DNA of 64,000 bases from Epiperipatus broadwayi (taxonomy: Eukaryota > Onychophora > Udeonychophora > Euonychophora > Peripatidae), in NCBI GenBank assembly GCA_028023455.1, contig JAQFVV010000020.1, forward strand, positions 6,555,092 through 6,619,091, in the 5' to 3' direction. Shown piece by piece: positions 24,841 through 36,560 of this stretch. The stretch's first letter is position 1; the number at the start of each line of letters is the position of its first letter. Below the pieces are notes generated by a model. It ran no database searches and was not told the DNA's origin. It worked only from the letters and a program-made list of their open reading frames with translations. The position numbers were made by a program, and so were the translations under genes.

Positions 24841-26300
24841 AAATAGAAATTCTTGTAACATTACAATACTAGCCAAAAAACATTTTATTAAAGTTCTTCC
24901 ACAATCTGGTTTTTATCTATGAAAAATAGACTTTTCCAAATGAAATCTAACAAAAAACATACAACATATATATACAAAACAAAACATCCTTCCCATTGTT
25001 CACTTCAAAAATCAACTTCTTTTAACATCAAAACATCTCTTCACAAGACTGATAGTCTCAATTTCAAAAATTTTTATCATAAAAGTTTCTTTTACTTTTC
25101 TTTTCAATTCATTTTTCTCATGAAAGGTAATGTCTGCATTGTCAAATATTTATAATCTATATTCAGATTATGTTTATACAAAGCTGAGTTATATCAATTT
25201 TTAACTCTACTCTTATGAATGTTAACTCTTTCACTAAGTCTTAATTTACTTTGATCTATATATATTTTATGACAACTGCAAGGAATCTTATAAACCATTC
25301 TAGAAATAGATTTGCTATTAATTAACTGTTTCGAACTATTTAATAATGAATTTAAATTCCAACCTTTCTTCCAAGCTACTTTCATACCCCCACCCCCAAA
25401 AAATCTATTCTTATAAATCAATTTACAAATTGATGACTTATATGGTAGAGAAATAAATTATTTACCCTCACTAACAATTAAACTTTATTATTAACAGATT
25501 TATAGATATTTTTATTAAATATAATATTCCTAATAAATTCATGATTATAACTAAACTCAATATAATCAGAAGCAAACTGGCTCATTTGAACATAACTTAT
25601 TTTCAAAATTATTACACCTTCTATTTCTATAAGAAAAATTCAACAAAGTTTCTTATGAGTAAAAGATTAATGACTGTCTGGCTTTATCATACTTCTTAAA
25701 CTTTTTGCTTTAATAAAATGACAATAAAATAAAATATCAACTTCATAAACACTTAAATCTAGAAATTTTAAGTTAAATTAAAAAAAAAAAACCTCCCCAC
25801 AATAGTATATTTAAAATTAGAATCAAAAGCATTCAATATATCATAAACATCTTTTAATTTATCTTGCTGTATAAAAAAAATAAAAATCATCAACATATCT
25901 AACAATAATTTTAAAGAAAAGGAAAAATTATTAGTAACACTCTTCTAAAAAATCAATATAGATAGAGCACATTAATGGAGAAATAACATAATCAATAACC
26001 TACCCCTCTTTAATTTTATAAAACATATCATTACACAAAAAATACATAGAATCCTCTAATAACAGTAGCAAATAATAAATAACTTTGATTTTATCTGTAA
26101 AAAAATATTCATGTTTCTTTAAAACAGTAAAAAATATATTATTGCTTTTCATTCTATCAACTGATTGATACATGTTTTCAATCTCTAAAATACCAAAAAC
26201 AATCATTTTTTAAAAGAAATATATTAATTTTATCATATATCTCAAAATAAGATATACAACTCTAAATTTATATTATTCTTAAAAAGCTTTATAAGAAATT
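24841..26300 (-). pseudogene. Penelope-like element, decayed (RT plus GIY-YIG), minus copy
   Basis: Read on the minus strand, 26206-26000 gives ENMYQSVDRMK and KKHEYFFTDK, matching the Penelope reverse transcriptase fingers/palm. 25900-25886 gives the catalytic YVDD box. 25421-25194 gives VYKIPCSCHKIYI, the GIY-YIG-type endonuclease start characteristic of Penelope-like elements. The element continues to about 24845, where 'actagcc' mirrors the 3' end of the plus copy. Several frame shifts, an in-frame A-run and stops separate the pieces, and Gly of YIGQ is Asp here. It is the left arm of a head-to-head pair with 26340-28073. Penelope elements are retroelements using a telomerase-related RT. 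This copy is dead. Confidence 0.8.
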
Positions 26301-26339
26301 TTGAAGTGTGACTAACAATCCCTCCTGTATAATCAAAAC

Positions 26340-28073
26340 TACATCACAAGAGGGATTGTTGATAAAATTTCAAAATTTATTATAAAGTTTTTTAAGAATT
26401 ACATAAATTTTGACCAATTCTATAGATCCTCTTCTTTTAAGGCATATGATAAAATTAATAGATTTGGCTTAAAAATGATTGTGATTTAGTAATTTAGATA
26501 TTGAAGACATGTATCAATCAATTGATAGAATAAAAAGCATTAGGGTGTTTCTTCCTAATATAAAGAAACAAATATTTTTCTGGAGATAAGATTAAGATTA
26601 ATCATGATTTGCTATTTTTATTAGAGGATTCCATGTATTTTATATGAAATGATATATTTTATAAAATTAAAGAGGGATGGATTATTGATTGTATTATTTT
26701 TCCTTTAATGTGCTTTAGATACATTGGTTTTTTAGATAGTATTATTATTGATAATTTTTCTGGTTCTTTAAATTAAATACAATTTATCCAAACCACTTCA
26801 AACACGTTTTAGCAAAACTCTTTATTTGTACATACACCTACATTTTGACTGTCTTGCAGTCTTCTTCAGAGCCAGTTCAGGACAGTGGAAACACAGGTGT
26901 ACATACAAATAAAGAATTTTGCTAAAAAGTGTTCGAAGTGGTTTGGATATTATAGGATATTATGGCAAAATAAAGAAAAGGGTGATTTTGGTTCTTTATG
27001 TTGATGGTTGTTTGTTTGTTATACAAAAATATAAATTGAAGGATGTTTTTGATATAGTGAATGCTTTTGATTCTAATATTAAATTTACTATTGATGGGGA
27101 TATATTTAAAGTTAAATTTTCTATATTTAAGTATTGGTAAAATTTATAATGTTTTTGTAGTCATTTTATCAAAGCAAAAAATTTAAGAAGTATGATAAGA
27201 CTAGACAGTTATCAACCTTGTATTCTTAAATTTTCTTTATTGAATTTTTGTTATAGGAATAATAGGATTAATAATTTAAAAAATAATAGTTATATTAAGA
27301 GGAGTCAATTTGTTTCTGCCTATAGTGAGTTAGTTTATAATTATAAATATATTAGGAATATTATATTTAATAAAAATATCGATAAATCTGTTAATAATAA
27401 AGTTTTAATTGTTATTGAAAATAAAAGATTTATTTCTTTGTCATGTAAGTCATCAATTTGTAAACTGATTTATAAGAATAGCTTTTTATTGGGTAGTAAG
27501 AAAGTGGCCCAGGAAAAAGACCTAAATTTAAATTCATTACTAAATAGTTACAAACATTCAATTGATTGCAAATCTATTCCTTGGGTAGTTTATAATATTC
27601 CTTGCAGTTGTCATAAAATTTATATAGGACAAAGTAAATTAAATCTTAATGAAAGAGATAGTTCATACAAGTAGGGTTAAAAATATATATCATAGATAGT
27701 TCATAAGAAGAGAGTTATAAATATATATCATAACTCAGCTTTATATATTCATGAACTGTGAATATAGGTCATAAAATATTTGATAATGCAGATGTTATCT
27801 TTTATGAAAAAAGCAAAGTAAAAAAAGAATAAGAGAAACTTAAATGTCTAAACTTTTTGAACCTAAGATCATCAATCTCATAATGACATTCTTTGATGTT
27901 AAAGAATGTTGGTTTTTAAAGCGAATTATGAGAAGGCTATTTTATTATATATATGTTGTATGTTTTTTGTTGCATTTCACTTTGTTAATAAATGAAACCA
28001 TAATTGTAAAAAAATTTTAGTAAAAATTTCTTTTTTGGCTAGTATTATAATGTTATATGAATTTCTATTTTAT
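26340..28073 (+). pseudogene. Penelope-like element, decayed (RT plus GIY-YIG), plus copy
   Basis: Mirror partner of 24841-26300. The RT segment at 26490-26690 is badly broken. The catalytic box at 26997-27008 reads YVDG instead of YVDD, which would abolish activity. The frame 27192-27674 (160 codons) covers the linker and the GIY-YIG-type start VYNIPCSCHKIYIGQ, here with the YIG Gly intact. The following 'actcagctttatat' region continues the endonuclease in another frame to about 27830. The 3' end near 28038-28073 ('ggctagtattataatg') mirrors the left end of the minus copy. A 165 bp hairpin element (26785-26949) is inserted in the RT. Non-functional. Confidence 0.8.
26785..26949. mobile_element. 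Hairpin MITE inserted in Penelope RT
   Basis: TATCCAAACCACTTC at 26785 is mirrored by GAAGTGGTTTGGATA ending at 26949. The arms extend about 55 bases ('caaaactctttatttgtac' against 'gtacatacaaataaag'). The minus copy of the Penelope element lacks it at the equivalent place, so it is a later insertion. The turn carries the minus-strand core CTGAAGA-A-GACTGcaagaCAGTC-AAAA, hammerhead-like apart from GAAA changed to AAAA. Target duplication not resolvable in the AT-rich flanks. Confidence 0.75.
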
Positions 28074-28446
28074 AAAATTTAATATATTTTAAACTATTTA
28101 TAAAATTTAATATATTCAAGCATTAAATAACTTTACTGGAATAATTAAAATACTGATAAGTGCATTTATTAATTAGAAATAATAATAAAATGAAAGATAT
28201 AATAAATACTTTATAGTAAAAATAAATCATTTTGATTTTGAATATCCATAAATTGACAAAGTCACACAATCAAATTTATAAAAATATATAAATAGTATAC
28301 ATAATACACATATATAAACCTACAAACACACATACAGGCTATTACAAAATATCCATTAATTACTGAGATAATAAAGATTATTCCTTTGTAATTATACATA
28401 CTGAACAAATTTATATATATATAATCCCAGTGCATAAATATACAAT
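28074..28446. other. No gene seen
   Basis: AT-rich. The minus-strand frame at 28262-28519 is Tyr/Ile/Cys-rich with no recognised domain. Confidence 0.45.
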
Positions 28447-28557
28447 TAATAAGCATTAAATCACCCCACATAGTTAAGAAATCCAGTACTGCCCTCTGTG
28501 AACTAATATATAAATACATTAGAGTTCTTAACCATGTGGAGTGATTTAATGCTTAAT
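28447..28557. repeat. Small hairpin element
   Basis: 'aataagcattaaatcaccc' plus 'cacatagttaagaa' (28447-28480) is mirrored by 'ttcttaaccatgtgg' plus 'agtgatttaatgctta' (28525-28557). The arms are about 32 bp. MITE-like, class unknown. Confidence 0.65.
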
Positions 28558-28865
28558 ATATATATATATGCAGGGTGATATTCAAAATGTTTAACAACAG
28601 TTACACTAAAAAAAGATATAGGAGGTAAATAAATAATATTTACTATATTAATATTATTTTCAGTTTTGTTGAGAGATTGTAGAAAACATATGTAAATAGT
28701 CACTCATAAATATTTAATGTTCTTATCAATAGTATGCACAGGGAATACTATAATCATATTTAATCTAATAACTTCCATATCATACTTTGATTTACACTTG
28801 GTATATTGGAAGCTTTTTGTTTCAGACAGTTATCCCTAACCAAATGATGTCCTTCTCTCAGCTAG
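28558..28865. other. No gene seen
   Basis: AT-rich spacer beside the hAT remnant. Its right end may include the end of that element. Confidence 0.4.
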
Positions 28866-30838
28866 AATGTAACATGCTGTATAGTGTCAAATTCTTCTAA
28901 AGATTTTCCCATCAAATTTATGGTCATTAAATTTCTTATTGTGTAGTAGACGATTTCTTTTCACATCAATAATGTTATTCATCACACTGAACCCTTTTTA
29001 AGTTTCTGCTGAGTTTACAAGTACATTTAAAATTTCTTTAGCTGTCAAAATACTGCTTGGGATATTCTTTTGTTTTACATCTCTGCTATCAACAAAATTT
29101 CAAAAATTGTTAACCGAAACTATGAATTTTATGATTTTATTTAATTTTTTTAAGTTTATCTTCATCATCAATCCATAGTGCTTCACAAATATCATCTAGC
29201 CAAGTTTCAAGATTAAATATATTGAAACATTCCAAAACATTATTATATTTTTCATTTTTATCATTGAAGACCAAACATGTTTTCATATGTTTTACTAAAC
29301 AATCAAACAATTTTTTTCTAGAAGATTCAACTGATGTTTCCCCCCTATAAACCTCAAATTGGATATTGTACATTTTATTTATAAAAATATTTTGCTTTTT
29401 TATGTTTTTTTTAATTTAATTTTCAATTTTCAATTACAGTTAGAGTTCATCTTATTAATCTGTCTTCCTTAATTAGAACATTCTATCCTGCAGGACTGCA
29501 GAAAGTAGAGAAATTTCTTTTAAGATGTCATTCATTATAGCTAAATCAATCAAAAAATTTTCATTTTGGAAATATGAAGCAATTATTTTTTGATTATGTT
29601 GATTGAAATGAATATACAAGACTTTATATGAGTTTCCAAACTGCATTTATGCTCCTGGCACTACCAGCTACTCATAAAGATCCAAATACTAATCCTAATT
29701 TTATTACTTCAGTACCAAGCTCTTTGGCAACAGTATCGAATTTGCTCTGATGTTTATTAGAAGTAAGATAACAAACAAAGTTTATCTAAAAAATATTTTA
29801 AATGGTTTACTTCTTTGACATCTTTAATAGCATCATCTAGAAATAATTGAATATGATGTTCTAGGCAAGGTCAGATGCAAATACCTGGGAATTTTTGTTC
29901 AAGTTTTGTTTCTACACCAGACTTTTTTCCTAATATCATACTGGCACTGTCTGAACAAAATCTGATGAGATTTTCAGTCAAACATGATTTGTCAAAACCA
30001 TGTTTTTAAAAATTATTTCTGAAGTCATATCCTCTAATTCTACAAGATGTATGAAAACTTCAACTATCTTCAGAATCTTTCATTTCAGCTTTTAAATAAA
30101 TGATTAAAATGCTTCTATGTGAAACACTTGAAGCTTCATCAATTACAATAGAAATTTTAGAACTCAAATTAATAAGTTTTTCAAAAATATTTGTTCTTAT
30201 TTCTATAAACATGTGCTTTGTGATAAAAAGTACCATAAATCTTGAGTACGAAAAAATTCCCAAATCTACATTATTTTATTTTGCAAATCTATTAAATTTG
30301 GAAAATGACTAAATGGCTTATTTAGAGGTGTTTGAACTCAGATTTTAATATGACCCTCCATTATCCATGCTATCTCATACTGCTGGCACACTTAATCACA
30401 CACACACATGACAAAAAGATAAATAATTGCCAATATTTGTATTTCATGCTAAATCGGCACTTGTCAGTTTATTTCCCCAGCTTTTATATTAGGTGATTTC
30501 ATTTTTTTTCTGACTGATGATTGAAATTTTCTTGTTTGACCCATGACCTTTGACAGAATATGATTTCCACTCTAATGAAAAGTATAAATTTTTAGCACTT
30601 TTAACATTTAATGATCCTATTTTTGAACACCAAACATATCCAACATTTTCATTGCTACCTACATGAAGCCATTTGTATCAGTTTTAAAATAATCCTGTTG
30701 TAAAGCATTCCAAAAATGTAATAAACATGTACAATCTTCACCTGATGTCTCTAGAGGAAGCGTAGCTATGAAAGATGTTTCAGATTGTTCTGAAGATCTG
30801 GTAGCTACTGTTGTCTGTGTTTGTTCTTCATTAAGTCA
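28866..30838 (-). pseudogene. hAT-type transposase remnant (KIAA1586/ZMYM6-like)
   Basis: Minus-strand reading in order: a cysteine-containing amino-terminal part (about 30660-30530, 'VWCSKIGSLNVKSAKN'); then 30263-30060, KISIVIDEASSVSHRS and IIYLKAEMKDSED, which match the catalytic-domain start of KIAA1586-like proteins (KIS..IDE..S.SH.S..I.YL); then about 30000-29740, SMILGKKSGVETKLEQKFPG and 'LDDAIKDVKEVNH', matching the next conserved block; then 29373-29137; and at about 29000-28910 the carboxy-terminal hAT dimerisation motif in diverged form (SAETEKGFSVMN, family SxExxFSxMN). Pieces lie in different frames with stops. A family A repeat splits it at 30325-30480. KIAA1586 relatives are hAT-derived. 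The copy is dead, and whether it came from a transposon or a domesticated gene cannot be told here. Confidence 0.75.
30325..30480 (-). repeat. Family A copy inside hAT remnant
   Basis: 'tttgaactcagattttaat', 'ccatgctatctcatactg' and 'aaaaagataaataattgcc' match the minus-strand family A end. hAT-like coding resumes on both sides, so this is a later insertion. Confidence 0.75.
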
Positions 30839-31103
30839 TCCAATGAAAGCTATCTTTACATTCTAAGAACAAAGCACAGAATTATTTTATAATAATTATA
30901 AACTAAGCAATTTAAAAACTACTTACCCTAATGTCAAAATCTTACCAATAATCAATTGTTCTAACTTTAAATTCATTTAAAATCATACACTTTTATTAAC
31001 AACCTGAACTAATAATAACAGTATGACATCAAAATTAAATTGACTGAACATTTTTTTTAAATTGCAGATTCCAAATGTCTTTAGCTGTGTGATTGACTAA
31101 CCC
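30839..31103. other. No gene seen
   Basis: AT-rich. May hold the 5' flank of the hAT remnant. Nothing recognisable. Confidence 0.4.
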
Positions 31104-31235
31104 TGTCACTTTCAATCATGCTGCCACCTGGGATGCATCAATGTCAGTGTTAGTTGTGGAACAACAAAATGATATTGTTCCTTAACTAACACTGATGTTG
31201 ACACATCCCAGATGGCAGCACAGTTGAAATTGACA
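31104..31235. repeat. Hairpin element adjoining the duplication
   Basis: 'tgtcactttcaatcatgctg' at 31104 is mirrored by the complement ending at 31235 ('cagcacagttgaaattgaca'). The inner arm is 'gtcagtgttagttgtggaac' against 'ttccttaactaacactgatg'. The ~60 bp arms surround an 'aaaatgata' turn. Its end 'cagttgaaattgacag' resembles the hammerhead-like repeats at 37388 and 41245. Confidence 0.65.
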
Positions 31236-31237
31236 GA

Positions 31238-32142
31238 TCTAAACTAACTAAATTATAACACATTAAAAATGTATTTAAATATAAAACATATTTTTTTGAA
31301 TTTTTATATTTTTTTATATATTTTTTTAAAGAGTGATATAATAAATTTATTATTTTGTGGGGCTTGTTTTAATAACAGGTATGGAAAACATTAAAACTGT
31401 TAACAACAAGTATGGCCATACCCATGTGAACTCACTGAATATCACATGTTTATGCATATAGCTATGTGAACATACCATATGTGTTATAATGTAAAAATAT
31501 CACTTCATTTGTTAATAAATTCATAAAGTTTATAATCCAATGTTATTACACTTGATACATACAATACCTGCCCATATAGGATCTAATATTTTAAAAAATG
31601 CATTTATAAATTTTATTTTATTTTTTTGGATATTTAAGTTGTAAACAAGTTTTTAAATTTTAAAGCTCTGGCTTTTGTTTTCTTCATTTACAAACTTTAA
31701 TAAAGATGTTAAAATATATTATTACCTGATAATTTATTTCTTGGTCAACTGCTATATTTTTATTCAAAAGTTGTTTATGTCCAGTTTTTGCAAGAAGTTT
31801 TCTTTTTTTTTTTTTAAAAAAAAAAATTAAAATGAAATAATTTAAATAGGCTATGTTTTTTTCCCTTCTTTAGAAATATATTTATAATATATATGTGACT
31901 GATAGATTATTTCATCTGTGCTCCCATGTTTATATTAAAACAACCAATGTATCACATATAATTCTGGAGTCTTAAGACTAGTAGGCAGACTTTTGATTTC
32001 AATTGCCAATGTGACTTATTCTGGTTAAACAAGACAAAAGATGACAATCTGGCAATTCTACTCAACTTCTTCTTAACTTCTCCAACATCAAGCACGAATC
32101 TAGTAGAAGCATGGACTTCAAACTACTTTAGAAAAGGCATCG
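31238..32142 (+). repeat. Direct duplication, copy 1
   Basis: 'atctaaactaactaaattat' to 'aaaggcatcgct' is repeated with a few percent difference at 33060-34462. Contains 'tatggccatacccatgtga' and 'cacataccatatgtgtt' blocks. Non-coding. It could be one LTR-like flank or one unit of a tandem duplication. Confidence 0.75.
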
Positions 32143-32150
32143 CTTACTTC

Positions 32151-32972
32151 TGTGTGAAAGTACAAAGGGAAATAGAAAGACATGCATTAGATGCAGAGAT
32201 GTGGACAGCAAAGGAGGCAATTCAAGGAGAAATGGGATGGTCAAGTTTTTATATGAGAGATGCAAAAAGTAAAATGAAAATGTTTGGTAGGTTGCAGTTT
32301 ATGGATAGTAAAAGAATAGCCAAAATAGTGTTTAATTGTGTTATGAGTAAAGGGCAGGTAACAAGATGGGTGGGAAAGGTAATGCGGTATGCGAAAGATT
32401 TGGATAAAGAATTTATATCAGTATACTTGTAAAAAAGGTGGGATGATTGTGTTAGGAGGATTTTTGAGTGCTATAGTGGTAAGGAATGGGATAAAAGGAT
32501 AGAAGCATTAATAAAAAATAGGGAGTTGAAGAGATGGAGAACTAGTATGGAGGGTAAGAAGAGTTTAAATATATATAGAAGTAAACGGAATATTGGATGC
32601 GAGTTAATTTATGATAATAGTAAGGAAAGTAGTTTATTGTCTGAGGCTCGAACAGGATCTTTAGTAACAAGAGAATATACATGTAAATGGGAAAATATGG
32701 ATGATTTAGTCTGTAAATTATGTGAGGAAGGAATAGAAAATATTAGGCATTTGTTAATTGAATGTAAATGCTTGAAAAGAAAGGGCACATATAATGAAGT
32801 TATGGAAAAATAAATATGAAAAAAATGATTATACAGAAAGTAGATTATTGGTTTTTATGCGGGTTTGGAAAAATATAAGGGGGATTTAGATATAAAGGCT
32901 GTAGAGTTGACAAAGATTATGTGTGAAAATGGGATGGAACAGAATATGGGAAAACTAGATTGGGGAATGTAA
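32151..32972 (+). pseudogene. Non-LTR retrotransposon carboxy terminus with zinc knuckle
   Basis: A single frame runs from about 32100 through 32430 and on from 32526 to 32813, broken only by one TAA at 32430. It carries EMGWSSFYMRDAKSKMKMFGRL and MDSKRI, the segment after the RT domain in several LINE clades. This is followed by YRSKRNIGCELIYDN and CKLCEEGIENIRHLLIEC, a CxxC...H...C zinc knuckle of the usual LINE carboxy-terminal type. After a shift the tail continues to the stop at 32970-32972. The RT itself is missing, so the copy is 5'-truncated. It sits exactly between the two direct duplicates. The LINE clade is not resolved. Confidence 0.75.
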
Positions 32973-33059
32973 AATTAAGTAGCTAACAAGTTTTTCTTGG
33001 TATAATTGCTGAGAGATTCTTGACTTCCTTTAAGAAGAAGCTACAGTACATCATATCAT

Positions 33060-34462
33060 ATCTAAACTAACTAAATTATAACACATTAAAGATGTACATG
33101 TATTTAAATATAAAACATATTTTTTTTGTTTTTGTTATAATTTTTTTTAATTTTTTTTAAAAAAGTGATATAATCAATTTATTATTTTGTGGGGTTTGTT
33201 TTAATAACAGGTATGGAAAACATTAAAACTTTTAACAACAAGTATGGCCATACCCATGTGAACCCACTGAATATCACATGTTTATGCATATAGCTATGTG
33301 CACATACCATATGTGTTATAATGTAAAAATATCACTTCATTTGTTAATAAATTCATAAAGATTATAAGCCAATATTATTATATTTGATACATACAATACC
33401 TGCCCATACAGGGTCTAATATTTTAAAAAATGCAGTTATCAATTTTATTTCATTTTTCTGGATATTTAAGTTATAAATGACGTCATTCATTCAGACATCA
33501 TATATAGTAATTTAAAGTGACTGTTCCATCATCATGATTTCTTTGCCAGTACTTCAGATTTGCTCATATATAAGCATTTGAGTCGTAGGAATAAGAGGAT
33601 TCCTTTTATTTCTGCATAAATACTATATCTTGTATTGGTGAGAAAGTATTCATTTATTATTAACACTCGCAAAGCGTATGCACAATTAGCGTGAAAGGCT
33701 GATATTTGACTGTAATACAATTGTTTACATATGCTATATAAAATAAATGCTTATTTACATATTATTAAGTTTCAGTTGGAATGACGTTTAGTAAATTCTA
33801 GATAATTTCACCGACGTCATTCATTCAGACATCATATATAGTAATTTAAAGTGACTGTTCCATCATCATGCTTTCTTTGCCAGTACTTCAGATTTGCTCA
33901 TATATAAGCATTTGAGTTGTAGGAATGAGAGGATTCCTTTTATTCCTGCATAAATACTATATCTTGTATTGGCGAGCACAATTAGTGTGAAAGGCTGATA
34001 TTTGACTGTAAAACTTTAATAAAGTAATAAAGATATTAAAATATATTATTACCTGATAATTTATTTCTTGGTCAACTGCTATACTTTTATTCAAAAGTTG
34101 TTTATGACCAGTTTTTGCAAGAAGTTTTCTTTTTTTTAAAAAATTAAAATGAAATAATTTAAATAGGCTATGCTTTTTTCCCTTCTTTAGAAATATATTT
34201 ATAATATATATGTGACTGATAGATTATTTCATCTGTGCTCCCATGTATATTTTAAAACAGCCAATGTATCACATATAATTCTGGAGTCTGAAGACTAGTA
34301 GGCAGACTTTTGATTTCAATTGCTGATGTGACTTATTCTGGTTAAACAAGACAAAAGATGACAATCTGGCAATTCTACTCAGCTTCTTCTTAACTTCTCC
34401 AACATCAAGCATGAATCTAGTACAAACATGTACTTCGAACTACTTTAGAAAAGGCATCGCTA
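33060..34462 (+). repeat. Direct duplication, copy 2, with family C insert
   Basis: Second copy of 31238-32142, starting 1822 bases later. It differs by a ~530 bp family C dimer (33479-34008) that replaces about 45 bases of copy 1. After 'aaaggcatcgct' the sequence becomes unique. Confidence 0.75.
33479..34008. mobile_element. Family C tandem dimer, inserted
   Basis: 'gacgtcattcattcagacat' occurs at 33480 and 33814 (~335 apart). 'gtcgtaggaataagaggatt' and 'tactatatcttgtattgg' are the blocks seen at 14430-14500. Absent from the other duplication copy, so it moved in after or during the duplication. A 62-codon minus-strand frame here is non-coding by all signs. Confidence 0.7.
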
Positions 34463-35547
34463 TGTGGAAACTAAATGCTGCCTTTTTGCACTCTTTCCAA
34501 TCTAATAATAAGCAGTATATCTAGATCTACTATTTATAATAATATAAGGAATTTAAAAAGAGAATAATTAAATATTTTTAATCTTGAATAATAAAATAAA
34601 TTAACAACTGTATTTTTAATTTACATTAATCTTTTAAAGTCTTTGAGGGCAATCTAGGCAATGCCATGGATTTTTTTTGCAGTTTTGAATGTTGCAATGG
34701 TTTTGTGATCAGTATATTTTTTTACATTATTTTGAAGTGATCTATAACATTGAATTACACATTTATTTAACACAGAAATCATTTTAAACCTATTAATAAA
34801 AAAAATTGAAGATGTCAGCATCAGAAAGACCTATTTAAATTACAACATGTAATTTGCATATAAAAATGCTAGACCTGTCCCATTTTGATCTCAATAGAAC
34901 CAACAATTTTTGATTCATGGATTGTTTTAGTCTAAAGTGAAAAAAAAAAATTATGATAAAAAAATTGTAATTTTCAGTAATTGATTTACATATTAAAAGT
35001 TATTTGTGCAATATTTTTGTAAAATAATTATTTTAAACCAAACCCATATGACTACAATTATGATTTATGTGGGAATGTTTGTTTTTAAGAAATCATAAAA
35101 ATTTTGTTATGGCAAAGTGGAAGTAGATTCTATTGGTTAATAATAGTGGTGTATAATCAATACTGGTAAAGAATTTTTTAAAAAAAATTTATGAACAAAT
35201 ACCTTAAATATGAATTTCAAAATTGAATTCAAATAAGAAATATTTCATTCTACTAACTTTTTGAATAGACAAAATTATATCCAATAATGCCAAGTATCAT
35301 TATTATAGTTAAGAACTCCATTTAGTCAATTACTTTCCTATTTTACAAAGTTCAGATATTATCTTTTAGAATATCTATCGTTTAAAAGTTTATATTTGTA
35401 ATATATAATGAAAAGATTATCAATGTATAATATATAAAAATGGTTTAATTATAAAAATAAAATGTTCAAATATGAAGGAAGTTTTAGTGAGGGTCTATCC
35501 CAAATAAAAAAAAAAAGGAATTGAAACCTTAAACAGTTAAGTAAAAA
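34463..35547. other. No gene seen
   Basis: AT-rich. Nothing recognised. Confidence 0.45.
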
Positions 35548-35617
35548 CATCACATGATCACCATCTGTTTGGCACAGGATGGCACTACTGTATGGAGAGT
35601 TTTGCCTTTGTTTAAAT
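35548..35617. repeat. Family B remnant (ends only)
   Basis: 'aacatcacatgatcaccat' is joined to 'actactgtatggagagtttt'. The interior of the family B palindrome is missing, consistent with deletion across a hairpin. Confidence 0.65.
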
Positions 35618-36227
35618 AAAAACACTAGATTATAAGATCAACTGCAATTAATGTACATTTTAAAGAAAAAAAATACCTTTGATTTATCTAAAGATATTTT
35701 TCTTTATTCTATTAAGAATTTTATACTTTCTTCAAAATCAATATTTGTATTAAAATAGATTTAAAAAAAAAAAAAGGTACAATACTTTAAAAATATCAAA
35801 TATCATTATTTAATTAATAATATTCAGCCATTACAGATTTTAAATAACTATGTATCTAATTTTATCTATGTTCATTACTATTTTTCCTTTCAAGCTTTAA
35901 ATATGTATGTGAACACACATAGTGGGGCATGAGATTAGATTATTTCAATATGTGTTTTTTATTGTATTTTTATAATGCTTAAATTTATTTATAATTTATA
36001 ATGTTATTTTGAAATCAAGTAGTGTATTAATAATGCATTTTAGGATTTGTATTAAAAAATATTTTTTAGTTCTTATGAACACTGAAGATCAATCAAACTG
36101 TTTGTGAAATAAAACCAACGACTATAAAAAGCATTATATTTAAGTACACAGAAATGGATTTTTTTTAAGTTTTTAAATTAAGGATGAAACATTGCAAAAA
36201 AAAAAAAAAAAGATTAGAAAGTTTTAA
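35618..36227. other. No gene seen
   Basis: AT-rich. A-run at 36197-36212. Nothing recognised. Confidence 0.45.
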
Positions 36228-36560
36228 TAAATCAAATCGAACTCAGACTTTCACCTGACAAACTAGCCATCTCATATTGCTGACCCACAGATCACACACA
36301 TGTTGAAAAGATAAATAATCACCAATATACGCTATCTTAATATAAAGCTGAGCACTGATTATATATATGTGTGAGGATAGTAATCTAGACCATCTGATGA
36401 TTGCTGGTTTAGTATGAAATACGTTTATTGGTGATTATTTATCTTTTCAACATGTGTGTGATCATGTGAGTCAGCAATATGAGATGGCACTGAGAGTAGT
36501 GGGTCGTGTGAAAGTCTGAGTTCGAATCCCGCCTATATTACATATATAAATGCAGGTTTA
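36228..36560. repeat. Family A inverted pair with intact B-box-like end
   Basis: 36228-36330 is a minus-strand end. 36335-36560 is a plus-strand copy ending in GAGTTCGAATCCC (36518-36530), the best match in the window to a tRNA B box. Upstream 'gagtcagcaatatgagatgg' is a weak A-box candidate about 45 bases before it. Confidence 0.75.

Noticed and set aside
30100-30312. 70-codon plus frame.
   Set aside because: Antisense shadow of the hAT catalytic-domain fragment on the minus strand, extending into its interrupted part.
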